Of a stretch of 45,906 bases of DNA, positions 23,813-33,737 are shown piece by piece. The notes beneath the pieces are model-generated. The model was not told the origin of the DNA and made no database searches. It saw only the letters and a list, made by a program, of their open reading frames with translations. This DNA comes from Candidatus Frackibacter sp. WG13 (GTDB taxonomy: Bacteria; Bacillota; Halanaerobiia; Halobacteroidales; Acetohalobiaceae). Position numbers and translations under genes: made by a program. Every line of letters begins with the position of its first letter. Positions within the stretch are counted from its first letter, which is position 1. The stretch spans positions 1 through 45,906 of the forward strand of contig NZ_FOTT01000027.1 of NCBI RefSeq assembly GCF_900114655.1, in the 5' to 3' direction.

Positions 23813-25273
23813 ATGTTATCTACATTAGTATTTGTTCCTTTAATTGGAGCGATTATCACTATGTTCTTGCCAAAAGAAGAAGATAGGATAATTAAGATAT
23901 TTGCTCTGTTAGTAAGTTTAATTCCTATTGTATTGGTAGGAATGATGTGGTTAGATTTTGATATGGCTGCTGCAGGAATGCAGTTTGTTGAAAAAGCAGA
24001 ATGGATTCCAAGTTTAGGGGTTACTTATCATTTAGGAGTTGATGGGATCAGTTTTCCTTTGTTAGTCATTAGTGCTTTAATTACTACTATGGCAATCATT
24101 ACATCCTGGAATATAGACCATCGAGTAAAAGACTTCTTTGCTTTTGTTCTTTTGTTAGAAACTGGTCTATTAGGATTGTTTGTTGCTCTTGATTATGTAT
24201 TATTCTATATCTTCTGGGAGATTGTTCTGGTTCCTATGTATTTCTTGATAGGAATTTGGGGTGGACCTAGAAGACGTTATGCTTCAATTAAGTTCTTCAT
24301 CTATACCTTGTTAGGTAGTGTAGTGATGCTAGTTGGTATTTTGGCTCTATACTTTGGGAGTGGGTTACAGACATTCGATATATTAACTATTGCCCAACAG
24401 GCTAATCTATCTCCAACCTTCCAATGGTGGTTGTTCTTGGCTTTCTTCTTAGGATTTGCAGTCAAGGTACCAGTCTTCCCGTTTCACACTTGGTTACCTG
24501 ATGCTCACGTGGAAGCGCCAACTGGCGGTAGTATGTTACTAGCTGGTGTATTATTAAAGATGGGGGCTTATGGGTTCTATAGAATTTCATATACTACTTT
24601 TCCGGATGCTGCACAATCTTTCGCTTTATTCATGGGAGTCTTAGGAGTTGTTAATATTATTTACGGTGCATTAGCTGCTATGGCTCAAGAGGATGTTAAG
24701 AAGATGGCTGCTTATTCAAGTATTAGTCATATGGGCTTTGTGTTGGTTGGTTTAGCAGCAATGACTCCGATGTCAATGAATGGTGGATTATATGTTCTCT
24801 TTTCACACGGATTGATTTCACCACTAATGTTCTTCTTTGTAGGTAGTGTCTTTTATGATAGAACTCATACACGAATGATGGGAGAATTAGGAGGCTTATA
24901 TACTAAGATTCCATTAGCAGCTGGTTTACTTGCTTTTACCGCTTTTGCTAATCTAGGTCTACCAGGGTTATCTGGATTTATTGGTGAGTTCTTCACCTTT
25001 GCTGGTACTTGGACTGAGTTGCCTAATTTAGTAATGATTGCGGTAGTTGGTTTAGTATTCACTGCGGCTTATCATTTGCGGATGATGCAAAAAGTATTAA
25101 TGGGTGATGCGCCTGCTAAGTACGATGGACTACCGGATATTAGTGCTCGGGAATTATGGGTAGCAATTCCATTAATGTTACTTATCATTTGGGCTGGCAT
25201 CTATCCCAATACTTTATTATCATTCTTTAATCCATCAGTAGAGTCAATCTTAGCAGTACTAGGAGTGATGTAA
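23813..25273 (+). CDS. nuoM: complex I subunit NuoM (proton pump)
   Basis: 486 residues with about 14 helices. Signature FYIFWEIVLVPMYFLIGIWGG carries the conserved Glu, and FPFHTWLPDAHVEAPTGGSMLLAGVLLKMG is complete, including the Lys of the middle channel. AGGAGG lies 8 nt before the ATG and the gap to nuoL is only 4 nt. Confidence 0.95.
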   Translation: MLSTLVFVPLIGAIITMFLPKEEDRIIKIFALLVSLIPIVLVGMMWLDFDMAAAGMQFVEKAEWIPSLGVTYHLGVDGISFPLLVISALITTMAIITSWNIDHRVKDFFAFVLLLETGLLGLFVALDYVLFYIFWEIVLVPMYFLIGIWGGPRRRYASIKFFIYTLLGSVVMLVGILALYFGSGLQTFDILTIAQQANLSPTFQWWLFLAFFLGFAVKVPVFPFHTWLPDAHVEAPTGGSMLLAGVLLKMGAYGFYRISYTTFPDAAQSFALFMGVLGVVNIIYGALAAMAQEDVKKMAAYSSISHMGFVLVGLAAMTPMSMNGGLYVLFSHGLISPLMFFFVGSVFYDRTHTRMMGELGGLYTKIPLAAGLLAFTAFANLGLPGLSGFIGEFFTFAGTWTELPNLVMIAVVGLVFTAAYHLRMMQKVLMGDAPAKYDGLPDISARELWVAIPLMLLIIWAGIYPNTLLSFFNPSVESILAVLGVM

Positions 25274-25274
25274 T

Positions 25275-26717
25275 ATGAATGTTGGAATCTTTACTCCAGA
25301 AATAGTGATGGTTATTACACTAATAGTTATTTTAGGTGTTAAGTATCTGGCTAAGAATCAATTTACAGTGGGATTAACAGCAGTAGTGGGCTTGATAACT
25401 GCTGGAGTTTCATTAGCTTATCTAACTGATGACTTAGGCATGATATGGGGACACTCATTTGTTGTAGATAGTTATTCTATCTTCTTTAAAGCTTTATTAA
25501 TAGGTGTTGCTGTGGTAGTAAGTGTCATCTCATTTAAGTATGTAGAGGAGAAGAAGATAAAGCCTGGTGAATTCTATAGTTTATTAGTTGCTTCGACATT
25601 AGGTATGTTAGTGATGGTTTCGTCTTATAGTTTAGTTTCAATCTATATAGGATTGGAGTTAATGTCAATTTCGGCTTATATTCTTATCGGTATGTTACAG
25701 GAGGATAAGCGTTCAACTGAAGCAGCATTAAAGTACTTATTAATTGGAGCATTAACTTCAGCATTATTACTCTTTGGAGTTTCTCTACTTTATGGAGTGA
25801 CTGGTACTACCAATTTAATTCAGATTGCTGAAGTAGTAAGCTCTGGCCAAGGTGCTTTAACAGCTACAGCTGCTTCTATGACTCCACTTTTGATGATGGG
25901 AGTAGTCTTCGTTTTAGCCGGTTTTGGGTTTAAAGTAGCAGCTGTACCATTCCATATGTGGGCACCTGATACTTATGAAGGAGCACCGACTTCGATTACT
26001 GCTTTTTTGATCACTGGTTCTGAAGCGGCAGCATTTGCAGCATTGTTAAGAGTGTTTAATGTAGGACTTAGTGAATTGGCAGAAACTTGGTCACTATTGA
26101 TTGCGATTTTAGCTCTGCTTTCAATGACTTTAGGTAATATTGGTGCTTTAACTCAGACCAATGTTAAGCGAATGATGGCTTATTCAGCTATTGCTCAGGC
26201 AGGTTATGTGTTAGTAGGGGTTGCTGTTGCTACTCAAAGTGGAATCTTCCCGGTACTTTACTATCTGTTAGCTTATGCATTTATGACTCTAGGTTGTTTT
26301 GCAGTCATAATCTTGCTTAGTAATAACTTCGATAGTGAAGAGTTAGATGACTTTAGAGGATTGAGTGAGAAGGCACCAATGTTTGCTGCGGCAATGACTC
26401 TATTCTTTTTATCATTAGTTGGAATTCCACCAACAGGAGGATTTTTAGGTAAATTCTTTATCTTTAAAGCAGCGATAGGGAGTAACTATCTATGGTTAGC
26501 CTTAGCAATGGCAATTAATAGTGTTATCTCTTTACCTTACTACTATGGTGTAGTAAAGAATATGTACCTTGAAAGCCCAACTAATAATATGAAACTGACT
26601 ATACCATCAGAATTAAAATTTGTAGTCGGATTTTCAGCAATAGCGATTTTAGGATTGGGCATTATTCCTGAAAAGTTTATTAACCTAATTCAATTAGCAG
26701 CTAACTTTGTCTTCTAA
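25275..26717 (+). CDS. nuoN: complex I subunit NuoN (proton pump)
   Basis: 480 residues with about 14 helices. Conserved motifs are SIYIGLELMSISAYILIG (Glu) and VAAVPFHMWAPDTYEGAPTSITAFL. It starts one nt after the nuoM stop, so it is coupled. The three antiporter subunits give the usual proton-pumping capacity. Confidence 0.95.
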   Translation: MNVGIFTPEIVMVITLIVILGVKYLAKNQFTVGLTAVVGLITAGVSLAYLTDDLGMIWGHSFVVDSYSIFFKALLIGVAVVVSVISFKYVEEKKIKPGEFYSLLVASTLGMLVMVSSYSLVSIYIGLELMSISAYILIGMLQEDKRSTEAALKYLLIGALTSALLLFGVSLLYGVTGTTNLIQIAEVVSSGQGALTATAASMTPLLMMGVVFVLAGFGFKVAAVPFHMWAPDTYEGAPTSITAFLITGSEAAAFAALLRVFNVGLSELAETWSLLIAILALLSMTLGNIGALTQTNVKRMMAYSAIAQAGYVLVGVAVATQSGIFPVLYYLLAYAFMTLGCFAVIILLSNNFDSEELDDFRGLSEKAPMFAAAMTLFFLSLVGIPPTGGFLGKFFIFKAAIGSNYLWLALAMAINSVISLPYYYGVVKNMYLESPTNNMKLTIPSELKFVVGFSAIAILGLGIIPEKFINLIQLAANFVF

Positions 26718-26753
26718 ACTAATATGAAATAAAAGTATTTAGGAGGTGCTCAA

Positions 26754-27107
26754 ATGTATGAGTTTAATGGGATTGTAATATTCTTTATTCTGGGTCTATT
26801 AATGCCTATTGGTGCTTTGATTGGAGCTTATATCTTAGCGCCTACAAAGTCATCCCCACAAAAATATTTAACGTATGAATGTGGTCTAGATACCAGAGGA
26901 GAAACTTGGGTTCAGTTTAAGATCTGTTACTTTCTATATGCATTAGTCTTTTTAGTCTTCGATGTAGAAACGATATTTTTATACCCATGGGCTGTTACTT
27001 TTCAACAGCTAGGAACATTTGCTTTTGTTGAAATGTTTATCTTTATTGCAATATTGATAATAGGCTTTGTTTATGCCTGGAAGGAAGGTGCGTTAGAATG
27101 GTTTTAG
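26754..27107 (+). CDS. nuoA: complex I subunit NuoA
   Basis: 117 residues, three helices. [32 protein letters not shown] is the family core, including the Cys loop near the quinone site. AGGAGGTG precedes the ATG. This is where a normal nuo operon would begin. The end overlaps nuoB by 10 nt. Confidence 0.95.
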   Translation: MYEFNGIVIFFILGLLMPIGALIGAYILAPTKSSPQKYLTYECGLDTRGETWVQFKICYFLYALVFLVFDVETIFLYPWAVTFQQLGTFAFVEMFIFIAILIIGFVYAWKEGALEWF

Positions 27108-27607
27108 ATGAAAAGAATAGGAGTAGAGTTTCTCTACTCCATGAAATTTTAGATAAAGATAATGTAAAGAATAATATAGTTTTAACTACTGTTGATAAGG
27201 CACTTAATTGGGCACGAGGTAATTCAATTTGGCCTTTGACTTTTGGGTTAGCTTGTTGTGCAATTGAGATGATGGCAACAGCTGCTTCACGGCATGATTT
27301 AGCCCGGTTTGGTTATGAGGTATTTCGAGCCTCACCTCGGCAAGCTGATTTAATGATTATCGCCGGTACCATTACTAAGAAGATGGAGCCGGCTGTGCTA
27401 AGAGTTTACGAGCAGATGCCAGAACCTAAATATGTATTAGCTATGGGCAGTTGTGCTATTAGTGGAGGACCATTTGCTGAATCATATAATGTGGTAAATG
27501 GTGGAGATGAATTCTTACCAGTAGATGTATATGTTCCTGGTTGTCCGCCACGACCTGAAGCGTTGATCTATGGAATTTTGGAATTGAGACGAAAAATTCA
27601 ATCATAA
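27098..27607 (+). CDS. nuoB: complex I subunit NuoB (N2 cluster)
   Basis: 169 residues. It holds the terminal N2 [4Fe-4S] cluster next to the quinone site. Ligand Cys are visible in [12 protein letters not shown] (the adjacent pair), [10 protein letters not shown] and [14 protein letters not shown]. Short N-terminal helix before the domain. Overlap with nuoA implies translational coupling. Confidence 0.96.
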   Translation: MVLDEKNRSRVSLLHEILDKDNVKNNIVLTTVDKALNWARGNSIWPLTFGLACCAIEMMATAASRHDLARFGYEVFRASPRQADLMIIAGTITKKMEPAVLRVYEQMPEPKYVLAMGSCAISGGPFAESYNVVNGGDEFLPVDVYVPGCPPRPEALIYGILELRRKIQS

Positions 27608-27619
27608 AGGAGGGTCAAG

Positions 27620-28021
27620 ATGAAGCCAAGTGTAATCAAGAATCAAATTGAAGATGGAAGTATTAATATAGAGGCTGATAGGTTATATAAGACAATGAAA
27701 ATTTTAAAGACAGCATCAGAATTTAATTACGAGTATTTAATTAACCTTACAGCTGTAGATTATCAAGAATACCTAGAAGTAGTATATCATCTATTTTCAT
27801 TACAAACTGGTGATCGCTTAGAAGTTAAAGTTGAAGTAGACCCTCAAGAACCTGAGGTTCCATCAGTAATGGATATCTGGGGGTCAGCTGATTGGCAGGA
27901 GCGTGAAGTTTATGATATGTTTGGGATAACTTTTAGTTGTCATCCTAACTTAAAACGAATCTTACTAACGGATAATTTTGAAGGATATCCTTTGCGTAAG
28001 GATTTTAAATTAAGTACTTAA
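27620..28021 (+). CDS. nuoC: complex I subunit NuoC
   Basis: 133 residues, near the short end for the family. The C-terminal signature [25 protein letters not shown] and GYPLRKDF is intact. Peripheral arm subunit beside NuoD; not fused to it, unlike in E. coli. AAAGGAGGG precedes the ATG. Confidence 0.93.
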   Translation: MKPSVIKNQIEDGSINIEADRLYKTMKILKTASEFNYEYLINLTAVDYQEYLEVVYHLFSLQTGDRLEVKVEVDPQEPEVPSVMDIWGSADWQEREVYDMFGITFSCHPNLKRILLTDNFEGYPLRKDFKLST

Positions 28022-28057
28022 ATTTAAACTAAGATAATAAGAAATGAGGTGTAAAAG

Positions 28058-29176
28058 ATGAAAGAGGTTGTTGACCAAGGGATTAAAACGCAAGAAATAG
28101 AGGTTAACTTTGGTCCTCATCATCCTAGTACTCATGGTGTTTTTCGAATGGTTTTAACTCTTGATGGTGAGAATGTTCGTAAAGTTAATCCTCATGTTGG
28201 TTATTTACATCGAGGTATTGAAAAGTTAGCAGAGAAGCGAACTTATGCACAATGTGTACCTTTTACTGATCGTCTAGATTATATCTGTTCTATGACCAAT
28301 AATTTAGCTTATGTGCAGACAGTTGAACAGCTATTAGATTTAGAAGTGCCAACACGGGCTGAATATATTAGAGTGATAGTTTCTGAATTACAAAGAATAA
28401 TTAATCATTGTGTTTTTTGGGCGACTTTTGGTAATGACTTAGGTTCACAAACGGCTTTAATGTATGGCTTTAGAGACCGAGAGATGATTCTAGATGTATT
28501 TGAAGAGTTAACAGGCTCACGAATGACTTACAGTTATATGCGGATTGGAGGTGTAGCTAAAGATATCTCCGATGAACAGTTGAAGGAGATAGAAAGAATA
28601 GTAGATTATATGCTAGATGAAGCACTGCCAGAATATCATAATTTGATCACTGGTAATGAAATATTCCAAGCACGGACTAAAGATATTGGAATACTCAAAC
28701 CAGAAACAGCGATTGATTATGGAGTAACAGGTCCTAACCTTCGAGCTAGTGGAGTAGAATATGATGTACGTAAAGACCAGTCATATGGGATTTATGATAA
28801 GTTTGATTTTGATGTACCTACAAGAGATAAAGGAGATACATATAGCAGATATATAGTCCGCTTAGAGGAAATAGAACAGAGCTGTTTAATTATTAAGCAA
28901 GCGTTAAATATGATACCAGAAGGTAAAGTCCAAGTTAAGAGAGTACCAAAGCGGCCACCAGATGGATCTACTTACAGTAGTATTGAGTCACCAAAAGGTG
29001 AGTTAGGCTTCTACTTAGTAAGTGATGGCTCCAAGAGACCATATCGTTTTCGAGTACGTCCTCCGACCTTTATTCACTTGATGGCACTAGAAGAGATGAT
29101 GATTGGTGAAAAAGTTGCAGATGCTATTGTTATCTTAGGTAGTATTGATATTGTTTTAGGCGAGGTAGATAGGTAA
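28058..29176 (+). CDS. nuoD: complex I subunit NuoD (quinone site)
   Basis: 372 residues. FGPHHPSTHGVFRM at the N-terminus provides the His of the quinone headgroup site, and the Tyr in KRTYAQCVPFTDRLDYICSM follows. The C-terminal SPKGELGFYLVSDG and RPPTFIHL motifs are intact. The nickel-ligand Cys of related hydrogenases are absent, so this is complex I and not an Ech-type hydrogenase. Confidence 0.95.
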   Translation: MKEVVDQGIKTQEIEVNFGPHHPSTHGVFRMVLTLDGENVRKVNPHVGYLHRGIEKLAEKRTYAQCVPFTDRLDYICSMTNNLAYVQTVEQLLDLEVPTRAEYIRVIVSELQRIINHCVFWATFGNDLGSQTALMYGFRDREMILDVFEELTGSRMTYSYMRIGGVAKDISDEQLKEIERIVDYMLDEALPEYHNLITGNEIFQARTKDIGILKPETAIDYGVTGPNLRASGVEYDVRKDQSYGIYDKFDFDVPTRDKGDTYSRYIVRLEEIEQSCLIIKQALNMIPEGKVQVKRVPKRPPDGSTYSSIESPKGELGFYLVSDGSKRPYRFRVRPPTFIHLMALEEMMIGEKVADAIVILGSIDIVLGEVDR

Positions 29177-29220
29177 AGAATTATTACTAAAACTAATTTT
29201 AATTAGAGGAGACGATTCAT

Positions 29221-30252
29221 ATGGGTGCTTTACAGAATTTATTTGTTAACCTAGCTCTATTTTTTCGCGAGAGTATGGTCAATATAGGTTTTTCACAACT
29301 TGGCATTGAGGCAACTATGGATCTTGTAGCAGGGATAGGAGTTTTAGCTGTAATCGCTATTTCAGCATTGGTTTTGATCTATGTTGAACGAAAAGTTGCC
29401 GGTTTTATTCAAGTAAGATTAGGACCTAATCGAGTAGGACCAAAAGGTACGTGTCAGACTGTAGCTGACGCTTTAAAATTAGTTGGAAAAGAGGATATTA
29501 TACCAGATAGAGTTGATAAAGTACCATTTATGATAGCACCTATTCTATTTTTTGCTCCAGCAGTTTTGGCTTTTGCTATTATTCCTTTTGGAGAAAATAT
29601 GATTCCTATAGATATGAATATTGGGATTTTCTATTTCATCGCTGTCTGTTCTTTAAGTACTATTCCTATAATCATGGCTGGATGGAGTTCGAATAATAAG
29701 TATTCGTTGTTAGGAGCAATGCGAAGTTTAGCTCAGTCATTAAGCTATGAAATTCCACTAGTATTTTCGATTCTAGGGGTAGTAATGATTACAGGTTCTT
29801 TGCAGATGAGTGATATTGTTGCTGCTCAATCGGATATGTGGTTTATCGTAACACAACCGATAGCGTTTTTGATATATCTTATTGCTGGAGCAGCTGAGAC
29901 TAATCGACCACCTTTTGATTTACCTGAAGGTGAATCGGAATTAGTTGCTGGGTATATGACAGAGTATAGTGGAATGAGATGGGCTCTCTTCTTCTTAGCT
30001 GAATATGCACACCTGTTTATAGTTTCAGCTATGGCTACTACTTTATTCTTAGGTGGGTGGCATGGACCTATCTTACCATCTTACATTTGGTTCTTATTAA
30101 AGACAGGGTTTATGATCTTTATCTTAATTTGGGTAAGATGGACTTTTCCACGGATCAGAATAGACCAACTATTAAGTTTAGGTTGGAAGTTTTTACTACC
30201 ACTTTCGTTATTAAATATATTAATAACTGGAGTTGTACTTTATATTATCTAA
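29221..30252 (+). CDS. nuoH: complex I subunit NuoH
   Basis: 343 residues with eight helices. [23 protein letters not shown] and [27 protein letters not shown] are the conserved loops that link the quinone cavity to the proton path. It follows NuoD directly, with no NuoE, NuoF or NuoG gene between. GAGGAG precedes the ATG. Confidence 0.96.
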   Translation: MGALQNLFVNLALFFRESMVNIGFSQLGIEATMDLVAGIGVLAVIAISALVLIYVERKVAGFIQVRLGPNRVGPKGTCQTVADALKLVGKEDIIPDRVDKVPFMIAPILFFAPAVLAFAIIPFGENMIPIDMNIGIFYFIAVCSLSTIPIIMAGWSSNNKYSLLGAMRSLAQSLSYEIPLVFSILGVVMITGSLQMSDIVAAQSDMWFIVTQPIAFLIYLIAGAAETNRPPFDLPEGESELVAGYMTEYSGMRWALFFLAEYAHLFIVSAMATTLFLGGWHGPILPSYIWFLLKTGFMIFILIWVRWTFPRIRIDQLLSLGWKFLLPLSLLNILITGVVLYII

Positions 30253-30266
30253 GTGGGGGTGATTAG

Positions 30267-30686
30267 ATGTATGGGCAAGGATTGTTAAAAGGGTTAGCTA
30301 CTACTCTAAAAGAGTACTTTGGAGGTTATACTACGCAGGAATATCCAGATGAATATCCTAATCTACCGGATACTTTCCATGGTTCATTTGAATTAGACGT
30401 AGATAAGTGTGTTGGCTGTACAGTATGTGATAGAAATTGTCCTAACTCAGTAATTGATTTAAAGATAAATCGTGGTGAAGATAAGAAGAAAGAGATTGTT
30501 AGATTTAAAGTTGATTTAACAAGGTGTCAGTTCTGTGGATTATGCACAGAAGGATGTCCAACAAATGCTTTGAAATTTAATCAAGAATTTGAATTAGCTA
30601 CTTATAATAAAGAGGATTTAATATTGAACTTATTAGCTGAGAAACCAACTCAAACAAAACCAAAGAAGAAAAAAGAAGTCAGTTAA
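30267..30686 (+). CDS. nuoI: complex I subunit NuoI (two [4Fe-4S])
   Basis: 139 residues with CVGCTVCDRNCPNS and CQFCGLCTEGCPTNA, the N6a/N6b cluster motifs. The C-terminus is a Lys-rich tail. Without NuoEFG, this subunit is the likely docking site for an external donor such as a ferredoxin, as proposed for 11-subunit complexes. GGGGGTGAT precedes the ATG. Confidence 0.94.
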   Translation: MYGQGLLKGLATTLKEYFGGYTTQEYPDEYPNLPDTFHGSFELDVDKCVGCTVCDRNCPNSVIDLKINRGEDKKKEIVRFKVDLTRCQFCGLCTEGCPTNALKFNQEFELATYNKEDLILNLLAEKPTQTKPKKKKEVS

Positions 30687-30711
30687 CTAATATAGGCTGG
30701 AGGTGAAATGA

Positions 30712-31209
30712 ATGGGATTAGAGGCTATAAGCTTCTTGGTTTTAGCGATTATTACCTTAAGTTCGGCTTTAGCATTAGTATTATCAAGAAATATAGTTCA
30801 TAGTGCCTTGTTTTTAATTCTCAGTTTTGTTGGGGTGGCTGGATTATATCTTTTAATGCAGGCTAATTTTTTAGCTGCGGTTCAAATATTAGTATATGGT
30901 GGAGCGATTGCTATAATTTTAGTCTTTGGAGTTATGTTAACTCAAAGAGAAGATATGTCTAGTACTAACCTGTTTAATAAACAGAAAGGATTAGCTCTTT
31001 TAGTTGCTTCAGTATTATTAATGGTTATTAGTAGGGTTATTTGGCTGACTAAGTGGGGAAGCATTACTACGATTAAGACTACTGTTCATAATATAGCTAC
31101 TGTAATGTTACAGCAGTATGTGCTTCCGTTTGAGATAGTAGCTATATTGTTATTAGTAGCAATGATTGGTGCTATAGTTCTAGCTAAAAAGGTAGAGAAA
31201 GCAAGCTAA
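30712..31209 (+). CDS. nuoJ: complex I subunit NuoJ
   Basis: 165 residues with five helices; the third carries AVQILVYGGAIAIILVFGVML, the pi-bulge helix of the family. It is the last nuo gene; NuoK is at the other end of the operon. Leader element 3 lies 26 nt after its stop and would end or throttle the transcript. Confidence 0.93.
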   Translation: MGLEAISFLVLAIITLSSALALVLSRNIVHSALFLILSFVGVAGLYLLMQANFLAAVQILVYGGAIAIILVFGVMLTQREDMSSTNLFNKQKGLALLVASVLLMVISRVIWLTKWGSITTIKTTVHNIATVMLQQYVLPFEIVAILLLVAMIGAIVLAKKVEKAS

Positions 31210-31235
31210 GTATAAAGAATATAATTGAATATTTA

Positions 31236-31330
31236 AGTCCAGCGACAAGCAGAGTCCAGAGACCATGAGTCCGGAGGCCAGAATTTTATCAAGAGAGTTC
31301 TTGATAAAGTTCTGGCCTTAATTTATTTTA
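31236..31330 (+). promoter_or_regulatory. repeat-terminator leader element 3 (three units)
   Basis: Units AGTCCAGCGAC, AGTCCAGAGACC and AGTCCGGAGGCC, then the stem GGCCAGAAtTTTATCAAGA (from 31276) paired with TCTTGATAAAGTTCTGGCC (to 31317). The downstream tract is T-rich but interrupted. It stands between nuoJ and the radical SAM gene. Confidence 0.7.
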
Positions 31331-31353
31331 AAAAAATATATGAGGTGATAAAA

Positions 31354-33060
31354 ATGTCAAAAGTAGATTTAGTTTTGTTGCATCCACCAAGTGTGTATGA
31401 CTTTAGAAAGAAATCGATTTTTTACGGCCCGGTTAGTGATTTAATTCCTTCTTCACCAGTATTTGAAATGTATCCATTGGGATTTTTAACAATCCAGAGT
31501 TATTTAGAAGAACAAGGTTATAAAGTAAGAATCGTTAATTTAGCTGTAAGAATGATGAAAGATGAGAATTTTGATGCACGAGAGTTTATTTCTAAATTGG
31601 ATCCTAAAGCTTTTGGAATTGATCTACATTGGTTGCCACATGCACATGGCTCCTTAGAAGTGGCAAAGATAGTTAAGGAAGAGCATCCTGATACTCCAGT
31701 TATCTTTGGTGGACTTTCATCGACTTATTTTCATGAAGAGCTAGTAGATTATCAACAGGTTGACTATGTACTACGAGGTGACTGTACCGAGGTTCCGTTC
31801 TTAAAGCTTTTGAAGAATATTGAAAATAATAATACTGATAAAGATTCTTTAGAGAAAGTACCTAACTTAACTTGGCAAGATGAAGAACAAACTATTATAA
31901 ATAAACTAGATTTTAATCCGGATAGTTTAGATTATGTTGATTTAAGACCGGAGATTATGATCAAAAATGTATTTAGATATCATGATTTAGAAAGTATACT
32001 ACCATTTGATGGTTGGTTAAACAATCCAATTACAACAGTATTTTCAGTGAAGGGTTGTAAGCAAGGGTGTATTACATGTGGGCGTTCAGTGTGCACTAAT
32101 GAGCACTATAACAAACGCCAAGGTCCGATATTTAGAAGTCCGGCTAGTATGGTAAAGAATATGAAAAAGATTGCTCAGTTCTCTCGCGGGCCAATCTTCA
32201 TTGTAGGTGATATTAGGCAGGCAGGAGGTGGCTATGTGAGTGAATTTCTCAATAGGTTAAATAAGGCAAATCTTAAGAATGAGATTGTATTTGAGTTATT
32301 TAGTCCAGCTTCCGGAAAGTTCTTAAAGAAGATAGATGAATCAGTACAAAATTGGAGCTTAGAGCTTTCTCCTGAAAGCCATAGTGAAGTTGTAAGAAAG
32401 GCACAAGATAGAACTATCTTTTATACTAATGAAGAGATGGAAAGAACATTGGATATAGCTACTGAATTAGGTTGTAATCGTATTGATGTTTTCTTCATGA
32501 TTGGGTTACCTAGACAGACTCCAAAATCAGTACAAGAGACAATTGATTATTGTGAGTATCTGTTTGAGAAGTATGATGAAAGATTATCATGTTTTATTTC
32601 ACCAATGGGGCCGTTCTTAGACCCTGGTAGCTTAGCTTTCGAGCATCCAGAAAAGATGGGTTATAAGAAGTTGGCGCATACATTAGATGACCATAGAAAG
32701 CAATTGACTAATTCTTCGTGGGAAGAAATTCTAAGTTATGAGACAGATTGGATGACACGAAAAGAGATTGTAGAGCAGACCTATTCAGCAGCAGAAAGGT
32801 TAAATAAGTTGAAACATAAATACGACAGAATTGATGACCAGACTAATGAGAATATCACTAACCGAATTAGTCAGGCTAAGAAGTTAAAAGAGCTTCTTGA
32901 AAAGAAAGATGAAGAGTTAGACTTTGTAGAACATTTAAAACTAAGAGGTGAGATTGACAAGTATAGTATCTCTACTGTTTGTGATAAGACAGAGTTAGAT
33001 TGGCCAGTTAAATTTATAAAGTTTAAGTTATCAGGAATCTTTAAGATGTTATTAGCTTGA
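31354..33060 (+). CDS. B12-binding radical SAM protein (TIGR04190-like)
   Basis: About 568 residues. The N-terminal part (about 1-150) resembles a cobalamin-binding Rossmann domain but lacks a clear DxHxxG, so base-off B12 binding is not certain. The radical SAM cluster motif is CKQGCITCG (CX3CX2C, about residue 230), with a GDIRQAGGG region after it. The C-terminal 90 residues form a charged helical tail. Overall layout recalls the Ta0216/TIGR04190 family, function unknown. GAGGTGAT serves the ATG at 31354. It follows element 3. Confidence 0.8.
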   Translation: MSKVDLVLLHPPSVYDFRKKSIFYGPVSDLIPSSPVFEMYPLGFLTIQSYLEEQGYKVRIVNLAVRMMKDENFDAREFISKLDPKAFGIDLHWLPHAHGSLEVAKIVKEEHPDTPVIFGGLSSTYFHEELVDYQQVDYVLRGDCTEVPFLKLLKNIENNNTDKDSLEKVPNLTWQDEEQTIINKLDFNPDSLDYVDLRPEIMIKNVFRYHDLESILPFDGWLNNPITTVFSVKGCKQGCITCGRSVCTNEHYNKRQGPIFRSPASMVKNMKKIAQFSRGPIFIVGDIRQAGGGYVSEFLNRLNKANLKNEIVFELFSPASGKFLKKIDESVQNWSLELSPESHSEVVRKAQDRTIFYTNEEMERTLDIATELGCNRIDVFFMIGLPRQTPKSVQETIDYCEYLFEKYDERLSCFISPMGPFLDPGSLAFEHPEKMGYKKLAHTLDDHRKQLTNSSWEEILSYETDWMTRKEIVEQTYSAAERLNKLKHKYDRIDDQTNENITNRISQAKKLKELLEKKDEELDFVEHLKLRGEIDKYSISTVCDKTELDWPVKFIKFKLSGIFKMLLA

Positions 33061-33073
33061 AACTTTAAAGCTT

Positions 33074-33100
33074 TAAAATAATAAAATTATTTTACTTTTA
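33074..33100 (+). terminator. AT-only hairpin after the radical SAM gene
   Basis: TAAAATAAT/ATTATTTTA with an AAA loop, followed by CTTTTATT. Weak because it has no GC pairs. Confidence 0.4.
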
Positions 33101-33197
33101 TTACCATATTTGCAGGAGAATACCTCAGAAATCTAGAATTAATATTATAGAAAGGATGTGATGATATAAGTTCTTGTGATAAAAATAACAATCTTGA

Positions 33198-33353
33198 TTA
33201 TAATCCAATTATATTATAATTAATGACAAAATAATTTAGTTGGATTATATTAATAAACTAATATTCAACTCAAGGTAAATGTTAAGGGGATAGTTTCAAA
33301 ACTTAAAGATATTAAAGTGTAGACTTTAAGGGGGTCATATTCACTTTAATATC
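33198..33353. other. two stem-loops in the intergenic region before the first zinc-ribbon gene
   Basis: The gap 33061-33373 has no gene I can support. TATAATCCAA (33198-33207) pairs perfectly with 33240-33249, and GATATTAAAGTG (33308-33319) pairs perfectly with 33342-33353 around a 22-nt loop. The second ends just before the ribosome-binding site of the zinc-ribbon gene. They may shape the leader or be operators. Confidence 0.5.
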
Positions 33354-33373
33354 AAAAAAAGGGAGGATCATTA

Positions 33374-33547
33374 ATGAAAGATGTAAGATGTGCCTGTGAT
33401 AAGTTGGTGTCTAAGATTGAAGAAGACAAGATCATTATTAAGTGTAGGCATTGTAAAAGGTTTGTGGTGATTCAGGATCGTCAGATTACAAGAGTTGAAT
33501 ATAAGAATTATAGACAAAGTTCAGAGACAAGAGTCCAGAGACTTTAA
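33374..33547 (+). CDS. Com-like zinc-ribbon miniprotein 1
   Basis: 57 residues with two Cys pairs, RCACDK (CxC) and KCRHCKR (CxxC), joined by a short basic beta-rich stretch. From memory the pattern resembles phage Mu Com (RCxxCxKLL...IxIRCPRCKR), an mRNA-binding zinc-finger regulator. GGGAGG precedes the ATG. Its last ten codons run into repeat element 4, so the terminator element overlaps its own 3' end. It is a paralogue of the gene at 33976. The role as an RNA-binding regulator is hypothesis. Confidence 0.75.
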   Translation: MKDVRCACDKLVSKIEEDKIIIKCRHCKRFVVIQDRQITRVEYKNYRQSSETRVQRL

Positions 33548-33592
33548 GTCCAGAGGCCAGCGTTGTGTAGTTTACAATGCTGGCTCTTTTAT
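33518..33592 (+). promoter_or_regulatory. repeat-terminator leader element 4 (three units)
   Basis: Units AGTTCAGAGAC, AGTCCAGAGAC and AGTCCAGAGGCC, then the stem GGCCAGCGTTGTG (33555 onwards) paired with TACAATGCTGGC and followed by TCTTTT. The first two units overlap the end of the zinc-ribbon gene. Confidence 0.72.
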
Positions 33593-33633
33593 ATTTAAAA
33601 TGAAATATTAAGATTATGCTCATGATTAATTTG

Positions 33634-33702
33634 AGTCCAGAGACTTTAAGTCCAGAGGCCAGCATCACAGAAGTATTGTTGTGATGTTGGCCTCTATTTT
33701 TA
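33634..33702 (+). promoter_or_regulatory. repeat-terminator leader element 5 (two units)
   Basis: AGTCCAGAGAC, AGTCCAGAGGCC, then GGCCAGCATCACA (33657 onwards) paired with TGTGATGTTGGCC, followed by TCTATTTTTATTT. It sits 40 nt after element 4 and before the small membrane-protein gene. Confidence 0.72.
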
Positions 33703-33737
33703 TTTAATCCAATTTTATTAGAAAGGGGGGATTAACA

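Noticed and set aside
30057-30266. Extra small protein overlapping the end of nuoH
   Set aside because: It is out of frame within nuoH, lacks a ribosome-binding site and adds no recognisable domain.
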